From Streptomyces sp. NWU339 (GTDB lineage Bacteria > Actinomycetota > Actinomycetes > Streptomycetales > Streptomycetaceae): a DNA stretch of 64,000 bases. The DNA lies in contig NZ_QFRK01000018.1 of assembly GCF_003143855.1 (NCBI RefSeq), forward strand, positions 98,092 to 162,091, read 5' to 3'. Of the stretch, positions 9,325 to 17,187 are shown piece after piece. Position 1 is the first letter of the stretch; every line of letters begins with the position of its first letter. The notes below the pieces were generated by a model, which was given only the letters and a program-made list of their open reading frames with translations, had not been told where the DNA came from and did not search any database. Made by a program: the position numbers and the translations under genes.

Positions 9325-9587
9325 CCGTCATGTACACCGCCACCCTGGCCGTGCTCTCGGTGGCCGGACTGCTCACCCTGCTGCGCCTCGTGCGCGGTCC
9401 GGACGCGCTCAACCGCATCGTGGCGCTGGACGTCCTGCTGACGATGATCATCGCCGGGACCGCCGTGGGCATGGCCGTGCGCGAGGACACCACGCCTCTG
9501 CCCGTGCTCGTCGTCCTCGCCCTGCTCGCCTTCACCGGATCGGTGACGGCCGCCCACCTGATCGAGAAGCGGGCGGGCCTGCGATGA
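9321..9587 (+). CDS. mrpF: Mrp antiporter subunit F
   Basis: The 88-residue subunit has three transmembrane helices and the family core LLTLLRLVRGPDALNRIVAL followed by DVLLTMIIAG. MrpF is linked in other bacteria to efflux of cholate as well as Na+. Its ATG overlaps the mrpE stop and its TGA overlaps the mrpG ATG, so it is locked in the same translational chain. Confidence 0.93.
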   Translation: MTVMYTATLAVLSVAGLLTLLRLVRGPDALNRIVALDVLLTMIIAGTAVGMAVREDTTPLPVLVVLALLAFTGSVTAAHLIEKRAGLR

Positions 9588-9967
9588 CCGCCGTGTCCGA
9601 CGTGATCACCGCCATCCTGCTCCCGGCCGGTGCGGTCTTCTGCCTGCTCGGCTCCGTGGGACTGCTCCGCTTCCCGGACATCGGCAGCCGCCTGCACGCG
9701 GCCGCCAAGGCCCAGACGCTCGGCCTGCTGCTCATCCTGGCGGGAACCGCCGTGCAGATGCCCCTGCGCTACGCGCCGGTGCTCCTGCTCGTCATCCTGT
9801 TCCAGCTGCTCACCGCGCCGATCACCAGCCAGATCGTCGGCCGTACCGCCTACCGGGTCCAAGCCCTCGACCGCAGCAGGCTGTTCCGGGACGAACTCGC
9901 CGACCGCCTCGCGCGGGACGGCACCCCGGTGGACGAGCAGCCGTCGGGCGAGGACGCGGACCGTTGA
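9584..9967 (+). CDS. mrpG: Mrp antiporter subunit G
   Basis: MrpG (127 residues) is the last subunit of the operon and a small three-helix membrane protein. It shows the family motif VGLLRFPDIGSRLHAAAKAQ followed by TLGLLLILAGTAVQ, and ends in a charged cytoplasmic tail. It starts at the ATG overlapping the mrpF stop. No obvious strong terminator stem was noted directly after the TGA at 9967, and about 120 bp separate it from the next gene on the same strand. Confidence 0.93.
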   Translation: MTAVSDVITAILLPAGAVFCLLGSVGLLRFPDIGSRLHAAAKAQTLGLLLILAGTAVQMPLRYAPVLLLVILFQLLTAPITSQIVGRTAYRVQALDRSRLFRDELADRLARDGTPVDEQPSGEDADR

Positions 9968-10089
9968 CACCCCGCCGCTCGAACGCCCGGGCGGCTCGAC
10001 CGGGCAACTCCCGGCGGACCCGGACCGGCGCGAGCGGGAGTGCCGCGACCGGTGCTTCGCAGTCAGCGGTCCCCCGTAGGATGGGCGCC

Positions 10090-10677
10090 ATGGCCAAGAC
10101 CAGTACGACGACCCAGGGGCTGCGGGCGGCGATCGAGCGCAGCGGCTACTACCCGGCCCTCGTGGCCGAGGCGGTGGAGGCCGCCGTGGGCGGCGAGCCC
10201 GTTCGGTCGTACCTGGTCCACCAGGAGACGACGTTCGACCAGAACGAGGTGCGGCGCCATGTGACCGTGCTCGTCCTCACCGGCAACCGCTTCATCGTCA
10301 GCCACACCGACGAGCAGGCCGCCGACACCACCTCCCCGACGCCCTACGCCACCACGTCCACGGAGTCCGTGAAGCTCGGCCGGATCTCGTCGATCGTGGT
10401 CAGCCGCGTGGTCGCCAACCCCGAGTCGTACAAGCCGGGCACCCTGCCCCGTGAGATCGTGCTCACCATCGGCTGGGGCGCGGTCTCCCGCCTCGACCTG
10501 GAGCCGGCCGCCTGCGGCGACCCCAACTGCGAGGCCGACCACGGCTACACCGGCAGCTCGACCGCCGACGACCTGAGCCTGCGGGTCAGCGAGGCCGGGG
10601 ACGGCCCGGAGACGGTGCGCCAGGCGCTCGCCTTCGCGCAGGCCCTCTCCGAGGCGACCGCGGACCCCACGAACTGA
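10090..10677 (+). CDS. DUF5998 family protein
   Basis: A conserved actinobacterial protein of unknown function, 195 residues. I chose ATG 10090 (MAKTSTTTQGLRAAIERSG) because GTAGGA lies at the right distance upstream; an in-frame ATG at 10081 overlaps that site. It has no signal peptide or membrane segment and looks like a soluble alpha/beta protein. A small metal-site-like cluster, CGDPNCEADHGY, sits near residue 150. It is translationally coupled by an ATGA overlap to the phosphodiesterase at 10677, so the two probably act together. No enzymatic role can be stated. Confidence 0.85.
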   Translation: MAKTSTTTQGLRAAIERSGYYPALVAEAVEAAVGGEPVRSYLVHQETTFDQNEVRRHVTVLVLTGNRFIVSHTDEQAADTTSPTPYATTSTESVKLGRISSIVVSRVVANPESYKPGTLPREIVLTIGWGAVSRLDLEPAACGDPNCEADHGYTGSSTADDLSLRVSEAGDGPETVRQALAFAQALSEATADPTN

Positions 10678-11927
10678 TGACACACACCTCCGACACCCCG
10701 CACACCCCGAACCCCGCGCAGGCCGTCCCCACCACCGCCTGGCCCCTCACACCCGGGGCCTACCCCGAGCCCCTCGCCCCGGCCTCCGCGCCCCGGCCCG
10801 AATACGGCACCGGCTCACTGGCCGACCTGCTGCCCACGCTCGCCGCGGGCATGGGCGTCCCCGGCCTCACCGCCGCGATCCCGGAACTGCCCCCCGCCGA
10901 CCGGAACTGCGTGTTCCTGATCGACGGCCTCGGCTGGGAGCAGCTGAAGGCGCACCCCGAGGAAGCCCCGTTCATGGCGTCCCTGCTGCCCGGCTCGCGC
11001 GGCGGCACCGGACGGCCGATCACCACGGGCTACCCGGCCACCACCGCCACCTCCCTCGCCTCCGTCGGCACCGGTCTGCCGCCCGGAGCACACGGCCTGC
11101 CCGGGTACACCGTGCGCAACCCGGACACCGGCGAACTGATGAACCAGCTGCGCTGGCAGCCCTGGACGCAGCCCGACACCTGGCAGCCGCACCCCACCGT
11201 CTTCGAGCTGGCCCACCGCGCCGGGGTGCACGCCGCCCAGGTGTCCTCGCCCACCTTCGCCCACACGCCGCTGACGAAGGTCGCGTTGAGCGGTGGCACC
11301 TTCCACGGGCGGCTGTCCGGCGAGGAGCGCATGGACCTCGCGGCCGAACAACTGGCCGCCGCCGACCGCTCCCTGGTCTACACGTACTACGCCGAGGTCG
11401 ACGGCGCCGGACACCGCTACGGCGTCGACTCCGACACCTGGCGCGGCCAGCTCATGTACGTGGACCGCCTGGTCCAGCGACTGGCCGAACAGCTCCCACC
11501 GCGCAGCGCGCTCTACGTCACCGCCGACCACGGGATGGTCGACGTGCCCTTCGACGAGGAGCACCGCATCGACTTCGACCACGACTGGGAGCTGAGTGCC
11601 GGGGTCGCCCTGCTCGGCGGCGAGGGCCGAGCCCGCCACGTCTACGCCGTCCCCGGTGCTGAGAACGACGTACTGACCTGCTGGCGCGAGGTGCTCGGCG
11701 AGCAGTTCTGGGTGGCCTCGCGGGACGAGGCGATCGCGGCGGGCTGGTTCGGCCCCCGCGTCGACGACCGCGTGTACCACCGCATCGGCGATGTGGTCGC
11801 CGCCGCGCGGGACGACGTGCTGATCGTCGCCTCGGAGCGGGAGCCGAAGGAGTCGGCGATGGTCGGCAACCACGGTTCGCTGACCCCTGCCGAGCAGCTG
11901 GTCCCGCTGCTCGAAGTACGCTCCTGA
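10677..11927 (+). CDS. Alkaline phosphatase superfamily nucleotide pyrophosphatase/phosphodiesterase
   Basis: The 416-residue soluble protein belongs to the NPP branch of the alkaline phosphatase superfamily. The zinc-site and nucleophile motifs are visible: FLIDGLGWEQ (metal-binding Asp, about residue 79), GYPATTATSLASVGTGL (threonine nucleophile), YAEVDGAGHRYG, VTADHGMVDVP (Asp-His pair) and a C-terminal GNHGSLTP histidine. No secretion signal is evident; the first 45 residues are proline-rich. Such enzymes hydrolyse phosphodiester or nucleotide bonds, but the natural substrate is not predictable. The ATG overlaps the stop of the DUF5998 gene. Confidence 0.9.
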   Translation: MTHTSDTPHTPNPAQAVPTTAWPLTPGAYPEPLAPASAPRPEYGTGSLADLLPTLAAGMGVPGLTAAIPELPPADRNCVFLIDGLGWEQLKAHPEEAPFMASLLPGSRGGTGRPITTGYPATTATSLASVGTGLPPGAHGLPGYTVRNPDTGELMNQLRWQPWTQPDTWQPHPTVFELAHRAGVHAAQVSSPTFAHTPLTKVALSGGTFHGRLSGEERMDLAAEQLAAADRSLVYTYYAEVDGAGHRYGVDSDTWRGQLMYVDRLVQRLAEQLPPRSALYVTADHGMVDVPFDEEHRIDFDHDWELSAGVALLGGEGRARHVYAVPGAENDVLTCWREVLGEQFWVASRDEAIAAGWFGPRVDDRVYHRIGDVVAAARDDVLIVASEREPKESAMVGNHGSLTPAEQLVPLLEVRS

Positions 11928-11998
11928 GGCTCCCGGCCGCCGACTCCCGGCCGTCGTCCCGACCCAGCCCGCCCCCACCGAAAGGTGCCCAACCTCCC

Positions 11999-12649
11999 AT
12001 GCCCGAGCTCGTGTTCTTCTCCGGAACGATGGACTGCGGGAAGTCGACGCTGGCTCTCCAGATCGAGCACAACCGCTCGGCGCGCGGCCTGGTGGGCATG
12101 ATCTTCACCCGTAACGACCGTGCCGGGGAGGGCAAGCTGTCCTCCCGCCTCGGCCTGGTCACCGACGCGGTGGAGGTCGGGGACCGCGCGGACCTGTACA
12201 CGCACCTCGTCGACCACCTCACGCAGGGCAGGCGCGCGGACTACGTGATCGCGGACGAGGCACAGTTCCTGGCACCGGAGCAGATAGACCAGCTCGCACG
12301 TGTGGTGGACGACCTGGAGATCGACGTCTACGCCTTCGGCATCACGACCGACTTCCGCTCCAAGCTGTTCCCGGGCTCCCAGCGCCTGGTCGAACTGGCC
12401 GACCGGGTCGAGGTACTTCAGGTCGAGGCCCTGTGCTGGTGCGGCGCCCGCGCCACCCACAACGCCCGCACCGTCGGCGGAGTCATGGTCGTGGAGGGCG
12501 CCCAGGTGGTGGTCGGCGACGTCACCGACTCCGCGGACGAGGTCGGCTACGAGGTCCTGTGCCGCCGCCACCACCGCCGCCGCACGACGGCCGCCACGGC
12601 CCGCGCGGCGGCACTGTCGCCGGACGTGCTGCCCATCACTCAGGCCTGA
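11999..12649 (+). CDS. tdk: Thymidine kinase
   Basis: Type II thymidine kinase phosphorylates thymidine with ATP in the pyrimidine salvage pathway. The 216-residue protein has the P-loop SGTMDCGKST (about residues 8-17), the Walker B/lasso-associated DEAQF near residue 88, and part of the structural zinc site (CWCGARATHN and VLCRRHH). Length fits the family. The ATG at 11999 follows GAAAGG a short distance upstream. It stands on the same strand as the phosphodiesterase, 71 bp downstream, and is convergent with the next gene. Confidence 0.95.
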   Translation: MPELVFFSGTMDCGKSTLALQIEHNRSARGLVGMIFTRNDRAGEGKLSSRLGLVTDAVEVGDRADLYTHLVDHLTQGRRADYVIADEAQFLAPEQIDQLARVVDDLEIDVYAFGITTDFRSKLFPGSQRLVELADRVEVLQVEALCWCGARATHNARTVGGVMVVEGAQVVVGDVTDSADEVGYEVLCRRHHRRRTTAATARAAALSPDVLPITQA

Positions 12650-12658
12650 CCGGACCGG

Positions 12659-13540
12659 TCAGCCGGTACGGGGTTTGCCGAACTCCTCGATCAGCACCGG
12701 ATACTGCTCCCCGCCGTGTCCGGCGGCGATCGAACGGTCGGCCAACGCCTTGATCAGCCGCGGCAGTTCGGCGTTGACACCCATCGCCTCGCTCTCCTCG
12801 ATCAGGTGTGCCATGGCCCGTGCGTCGGTCTCCAGGGCCGACACCTCCGCCGGGAAGGAACCGCTGTCGACCTGCTGGGCATACCCGGGAAGCCACCCGG
12901 CCACCCCCACCGCGATCTGCCGCGCGAACGACGCGTATGTCGCGGCGTCGACACCGGCCGCCATGAGCAGAGCGGTGCCCTGCAGCCAGGCGTTGAGGAC
13001 ACTCCACATCATGGCCAGGCCGGCCACGTCGTACAGGGACGCCAGGCCGTGGTCCGCGCCCAGGTAAGTGACGGTGCCGAGCGCGTCGAGTGCCGACTTG
13101 TGCGCATCAAGGTGAGCCTGCGGCCCGCTGTACAGCATCACCGCCTCGGCGGTGCCGACCGTCGGAGGAACGGCCATGATGGCGCCGTCCAGATAACGGG
13201 CGCCGTGCGACTCGGCCCACCGGGCGGTTTCCCGGGCCTGCGCCGAACTGCCCGAGGTCAGGTTGACCAGCGTCGTCCCGTCGAGCTCGACGTCGCTCGC
13301 GCCGAGCAACTCGTGCACGGCCCGGTAGTCGGTGACGCAGACGACCGTCAGGGAACTGGCCTTGAGCGCGTCGCCGACCGTCGGCGCCGACCGTGCACCG
13401 TCGGCCACCAGTTGGTCGGCCTTGGCGGCCGTACGGTTCCATACGGTTGTGGGATGTCCGGCTTCCAGGAAAACGCGGGCGAGGGCCTGACCCATCAGCC
13501 CGAGCCCGATGACTGTCACGGATGTGTCGGTTGCGTTCAT
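12659..13540 (-). CDS. Imine-reductase-like NADPH-dependent oxidoreductase (beta-hydroxyacid dehydrogenase superfamily)
   Basis: The 293-residue protein has an N-terminal Rossmann domain (VTVIGLGLMGQALARVF, then TVWNRTAAKAD, the NADPH-type pattern) and a helical C-terminal dimerisation domain. The segment GLASLYDVAGLAMMW resembles bacterial imine reductases, with an Asp where many R-selective enzymes carry their catalytic acid; this assignment is from memory of the family. The ATG at 13540-13538 is chosen because upstream codons would run through the regulatory palindrome. It is transcribed away from a MerR gene, the usual arrangement of a regulator and its target. A 6-phosphogluconate-dehydrogenase-like enzyme with another substrate remains possible. 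Confidence 0.85.
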   Translation of the reverse strand: MNATDTSVTVIGLGLMGQALARVFLEAGHPTTVWNRTAAKADQLVADGARSAPTVGDALKASSLTVVCVTDYRAVHELLGASDVELDGTTLVNLTSGSSAQARETARWAESHGARYLDGAIMAVPPTVGTAEAVMLYSGPQAHLDAHKSALDALGTVTYLGADHGLASLYDVAGLAMMWSVLNAWLQGTALLMAAGVDAATYASFARQIAVGVAGWLPGYAQQVDSGSFPAEVSALETDARAMAHLIEESEAMGVNAELPRLIKALADRSIAAGHGGEQYPVLIEEFGKPRTG

Positions 13541-13552
13541 GGCAGCATCCTC

Positions 13553-13576
13553 GACGTTGATACCGGTGTGAAGGTC
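13553..13576. promoter_or_regulatory. MerR-type operator between divergent reductase and regulator genes
   Basis: An imperfect 24-bp palindrome (arms GACGTTGATACC and GGTGTGAAGGTC, centred on ACCGGT) fills most of the 49-bp spacer. On the minus strand a TTGACC -35-like hexamer overlaps the outer arm and the palindrome lies where a long (about 19 bp) MerR spacer would be. This is the expected architecture for a MerR activator controlling the reductase gene and its own expression. The site is seen; its function is inferred. Confidence 0.65.
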
Positions 13577-13589
13577 AAGCGAGGTTGCG

Positions 13590-13997
13590 ATGCGTATCGG
13601 AGAACTGAGCAGCAGGACGGGCGTCAACGCCCATCAACTGCGCTACTACGAGGCCCAGGGCCTGCTGGAGGCAGAACGCGGCGCGAACGGCTACCGGAAG
13701 TACGGGGAGAGCGCCGTACTTCGGGTGAAACAGATCCGCCACCTGCTCGGCGCCGGTCTGTCCTCCGAGGACATCGCGTACCTGCTGCCCTGTGCGGCGG
13801 GAGAGGCTCCGGAGCTGATCGGGTGTCCCGAGTTACTGGCCGCGATGCGGGCACGGCTCCAGCGGTTGGACGACCAGCTGGACAGGCTCGCCCGATCCCG
13901 CGACGCCCTGGCCGACTACATCGACGCGGCCGAGCGCATGGGCAGCCGGACCTATCCGCCCTTCGAGGACACCGACCAGCAGCCCGTACCCGCCTGA
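13590..13997 (+). CDS. MerR family transcriptional regulator
   Basis: The 135-residue protein begins with a MerR winged helix (MRIGELSSRTGVNAHQLRYY, then EAQGLLEAERGANGYRKYG) followed by a long dimerisation helix (residues about 80-115). Two cysteines (LLPCAAGEAPELIGCPELL, near residues 70 and 83) sit where some family members bind metals or sense redox state, but no known metal motif is clear. GCGAGG at 13579-13584 precedes the ATG. It is divergent from the imine-reductase-like gene and probably binds the palindrome just upstream. The effector is unknown. Confidence 0.92.
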   Translation: MRIGELSSRTGVNAHQLRYYEAQGLLEAERGANGYRKYGESAVLRVKQIRHLLGAGLSSEDIAYLLPCAAGEAPELIGCPELLAAMRARLQRLDDQLDRLARSRDALADYIDAAERMGSRTYPPFEDTDQQPVPA

Positions 13998-14195
13998 CGG
14001 AACGGGCACCTCGGGCCGGGTGCCCCGGTTCAGTCGCCGAAAGTGAACGCGAATCCGCTTACGCGCAGTTCATCCGCCGCTTCGCCAACGAGTCGTTCGT
14101 GAACGGGGTTCCGGAGGACGGAACGGACACCTGCGCCTACGTGAGAGCCCTGCCGTCCGGCAGGAAGCAGCAGGGCTCTCACGACCGTACGAGCG

Positions 14196-14411
14196 TCAGA
14201 CGCGCCGCTCCGACGAGGCCAGTCCGACGAATCCTGCCCACGCGTCACGCGAGACCGTGACGATGGGCCCGGCAGCGGCCTTGGAGTCCCGGACGTGCAC
14301 CACTGCCGTACCGGTCGCGACCTCTACGCATTCGCCGCCCTCGGTTCCACTGTGGCTGCTCTTGAACCAGGCGAGGCCGGAGGTGACGGTCGAGGACTCA
14401 GCGTTGTTCAT
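14196..14411 (-). CDS. DUF397 domain protein
   Basis: A 71-residue protein with the DUF397 signature: WFKSSHSGTEGGECVEVA, VHVRDSK and FVGLASS near the C terminus. Streptomyces carry many such genes, nearly always next to a Scr1-type XRE regulator, as here. Its ATG overlaps the stop of the upstream XRE gene (ATGA), so the two are co-translated. Family members act with the regulator in developmental or toxin-antitoxin-like control; what this pair controls is not visible. Confidence 0.92.
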   Translation of the reverse strand: MNNAESSTVTSGLAWFKSSHSGTEGGECVEVATGTAVVHVRDSKAAAGPIVTVSRDAWAGFVGLASSERRV

Positions 14412-15352
14412 GGCGATCCCAGCAACCTTTCGATGAACTCCGTTGACTCTCGCGGACTGAGAGCCTGTGATCGGATAATCCCATAAAGGGCGGCCGCCAG
14501 AACCCCTTGCTCCGGGTCGGTCTGCAGAGAGCCGATTCCCCGTGCCTCGGCGTACACGAACTTCTTGCCGTCCTTGCGCGTGACGACGGTGAACGGTCCG
14601 TTCACGCCGGCGTTGTCCTCACGGTCGAGCGGCATGACCTGGATCTCGACGTTGCGCTTCTGGCCGACCAACAGCAGATGCTCCAACTGCCCGCGCAGTA
14701 CCGCCTTGCCCCCGTACGGACGTCCCAAGAGCGACTCGTCGAGCACGAAGCTCAGAAACGGAGCAGGCCGACGATCAAAAATGTCCTGCCGGACCAATCG
14801 TGCTGCCACACGCTGTTCAATGGTCTCCTCGTCCAGAGGGGGGCGCCTCATGGCAAGCAGCGCCCTCATGTACTCCTCGGTCTGAAGCAGGCCGTTGAGC
14901 ACAGGCATGCTGTAGGAGACCAGCTCAGTGGCCTCCTTCTCCAGCACCGCCATCCCCTGAAAGAACACCGGATACTGCGCCCGCTCCACCTGCTCCTTCC
15001 ACAGGCACAGCAACCCGCCCGCCCCCAACACCTCATCGGCCCGTTCGATCGTCCTGGGGGACGGAATCCTCCGCCCCTGCTCGAACGAGGCGATCGTGGA
15101 CGCCGAGTACCCGAGCCGCCTCCCGAACTCCTCGCGTTCCAGGCCCTCCCGCACCCGCAGCGTCTTCATGGTCTGCCCGAACGCGACGACGACCCCTCGC
15201 CCCGCCTCGTCCTCCGGTCGCCGCCCGGCTCCGTCGTCGTTGTCCCAGCCGTCCCCGAGACTCACGGCCGCTCCCGCGCCGCCGTGCCCACGCTCCCCGG
15301 GAACCGCCTCGGCCCCCGCCACCGCGCCCTTGCGCTCCGCCATGTTCACCAC
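14408..15352 (-). CDS. XRE family regulator with DUF5753 (Scr1-type) domain
   Basis: The 314-residue protein has an unusual glycine/alanine-rich N-terminal extension of about 55 residues, then an XRE helix-turn-helix (LRVREGLEREEFGRRLGYSA, STIASFEQGRRIPS) and a DUF5753 domain (about residues 130-310, with YSMPVLNGLLQTEEYMRALL and QVMPLDRED). Such proteins (relatives of WhiJ and AbaA-orfA) pair with DUF397 proteins to modulate development and secondary metabolism. A second ATG three codons downstream is equally possible as start. It forms a two-gene unit with the DUF397 gene. Confidence 0.9.
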   Translation of the reverse strand: MVNMAERKGAVAGAEAVPGERGHGGAGAAVSLGDGWDNDDGAGRRPEDEAGRGVVVAFGQTMKTLRVREGLEREEFGRRLGYSASTIASFEQGRRIPSPRTIERADEVLGAGGLLCLWKEQVERAQYPVFFQGMAVLEKEATELVSYSMPVLNGLLQTEEYMRALLAMRRPPLDEETIEQRVAARLVRQDIFDRRPAPFLSFVLDESLLGRPYGGKAVLRGQLEHLLLVGQKRNVEIQVMPLDREDNAGVNGPFTVVTRKDGKKFVYAEARGIGSLQTDPEQGVLAAALYGIIRSQALSPRESTEFIERLLGSP

Positions 15353-15490
15353 CGCCTGTTCTGCTCAACGCCCCGCGAGGGACGCCGTCACGGCACGCGG
15401 CTCGTACTCCTGCGGAGAGCACGCGTACAGCCGCCCCCTGTCGCTGCGTTACCGCTGGCCACGCTAAGTGAACGTCGGGACTGTGTGGGC

Positions 15491-15840
15491 ATGACGATGA
15501 AACCCGTCAACCCCACCGGCATCACCCAATTCGCCACCTCCTGCGTCCCCTTGAAGGCGGCCCCGTCACCGGACCCACCTTCGAGTCGAATGAGGAGGCC
15601 CGCGCCCCCGCCGAAGCCCGCGACCGGCTCATTCGAAAAGCCTCTTCCGAAGGCATGTCCCTACAGGGTCGCCTGTCTCACCTCGCCGAGGCCCTGCTGA
15701 CGCCCGAGGAGCGCATGGCTCGCGCCGAGCAGGCGTGCGTCGCCCTGCGGGAAGGGAACGGTTACGACCCGAGTGTGAATGAACATGCTGCTCTGGCAAT
15801 CGAGTTGGACCTACGGGTAGATGCGGCGACGGCACGGTGA
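15491..15840 (+). pseudogene. Small hypothetical gene split by a one-base frameshift
   Basis: Reading from ATG 15491 gives MTMKPVNPTGITQFATSCVP and then loses sense; shifting frame at the C-run near 15548 continues as LEGGPVTGPTFESNEEARA and a helical, charged tail (LTPEERMARAEQACVALREG) to the TGA at 15838-15840. Adding one C at this run would give a continuous protein of about 116 residues. The unbroken coding character on both sides suggests a recent deletion or a sequencing error. A shorter product from ATG 15655 (61 residues) is possible. I do not recognise a function. Confidence 0.55.
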
Positions 15841-15945
15841 CTGATCACTCACGGGAGAGGGAATGTGTCGACCCGGCTCCCCGGAGCAACGATGTCAGCC
15901 CACACGACTAAGGTGGCCGACCACTGATCTCAAGGGGATGTCACC

Positions 15946-16578
15946 ATGGGCCTTCATTCCGACGTGGCCGCATTGCTCGATCTTGTACCGGCGGACTTCG
16001 CGGGCGGAGAGCGGATCGACTGGGACGCGGCCGAAACCGAGCTGGGCACCGGCCTTCCGAGCGACTACAAGGCTCTGCTGGACACATACGGAGTGGGCGA
16101 TATCGGAGATCTCGTCATCCTGCCACCACTCCCCAGTGACGTGCGCGGATGGGAAAAGTGCCATATCGGAGGCCACGCGGTCGGCCTGCGCGAGCTCTGG
16201 GACATGGACAAAGGCGTTCCGGGCGTGGCGCTCGGTGCCGACGCCGTCCTGCCCTGGGGCTCCGGAATGAACGCCAACGAGATGGCCTGGCTCATGAACG
16301 ACCCCGATCCGGACAAGTGGCCTGTCGTGGCCTGGCGTCGGCAGCACTCGTGGAACGAGTCGAGCTGGGCTTTGTTCGACTGCGGCATGGTCCAGTTCAT
16401 CACCCGGATGATGCTGGGCCAGTTCGACGCCTGCCCACTCGGCGACGCATCGCTCTGGAAACGGACGGATGTCTTCGTCAGTTGGCGGGAGCAAGAACGA
16501 CGACTCGTGGCCGGCCTGGACCCGCTCACCGGCGAACCAGACCCCTACGCCGACATGTTCCCCATCACCGACGACTGA
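15946..16578 (+). CDS. SMI1/KNR4 (SUKH) family protein
   Basis: This 210-residue soluble protein has the SUKH-fold start seen in SMI1/KNR4 proteins: IDWDAAETELGTGLPSDYKA, then LLDTYGVGDIGDLVILPP. Members frequently act as immunity proteins against contact-dependent or secreted polymorphic toxins, or as regulators. No toxin gene or WXG100/T7SS component is adjacent, so it is either an orphan immunity gene or has a different role. The ATG at 15946 follows GGGGATG with a moderate ribosome-binding site (AAGGGG). It stands alone between the frameshifted small gene and a non-coding stretch. Confidence 0.85.
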   Translation: MGLHSDVAALLDLVPADFAGGERIDWDAAETELGTGLPSDYKALLDTYGVGDIGDLVILPPLPSDVRGWEKCHIGGHAVGLRELWDMDKGVPGVALGADAVLPWGSGMNANEMAWLMNDPDPDKWPVVAWRRQHSWNESSWALFDCGMVQFITRMMLGQFDACPLGDASLWKRTDVFVSWREQERRLVAGLDPLTGEPDPYADMFPITDD

Positions 16579-16613
16579 CCCCGACCAGGTCCAGGGCCAG
16601 ACGGCGAGGACCC

Positions 16614-16999
16614 GATGGTGTCCCTTCGGGTGGTGCAAGGGATCTGAAGGTGGTGTTGTGGGTCGAGCCGGTCGCGCTGTTCGGCGGGAGGGGGATCGAG
16701 TGACGGTGTGTCGGACCTTGCCGGGGGCGGTCGGCTGCTCGTGCTGGCGTTTTCCGCGACTGCCCGGTGGGACGGCGGCCTCGACGTGGGCGATGCCGGG
16801 ACACCCGCCCAGGCCCTGGGAAGGACACACCGTCCTGAAGTCGTGAGCACTTTGGCCACCGCTGTCCTGATGCCGCTCGTTTGAGCGCTTACGTGACACA
16901 TGCCCGCCGACTGCTCACGGTTTTCGGCAGAGCACCCGTCTCCGGCTCCGCAGTGCCGGGACCGTGAAGATCCCCTGCACCACCCGGTGGGACACCATC
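16614..16999. repeat. 32-bp inverted repeat pair bounding a 386-bp non-coding segment (possible MITE)
   Basis: Bases 16614-16645 and 16968-16999 are inverted copies with 29 of 32 positions identical; each arm contains TTGCACCACCCG or CTGCACCACCCG followed by GGGACACCATC. The 322 bp between them hold no gene that I recognise. Terminal inverted repeats around a short non-coding body are the hallmark of a miniature transposable element, but I saw no target-site duplication, so this remains tentative. The next 188 bp to the VOC gene also contain nothing recognisable. Confidence 0.5.
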
Positions 17000-17187
17000 C
17001 GCCACCTGCGTCACAGCAGCGGCGGCCGTCGGCTCGAACAGACGGGCAGGACCCTGGATACCGAGCTCAGCGGAGCACCCCGGCCGGGCCGTGGAGTAGT
17101 CCCGCAGCGCCCGGACCGAACCCGCGTCCGCTTCCTGCCGGAGGAAGTCCTGCGTTCGCGGTGGTCGCCGACCGCGAAGCCTGCCCG

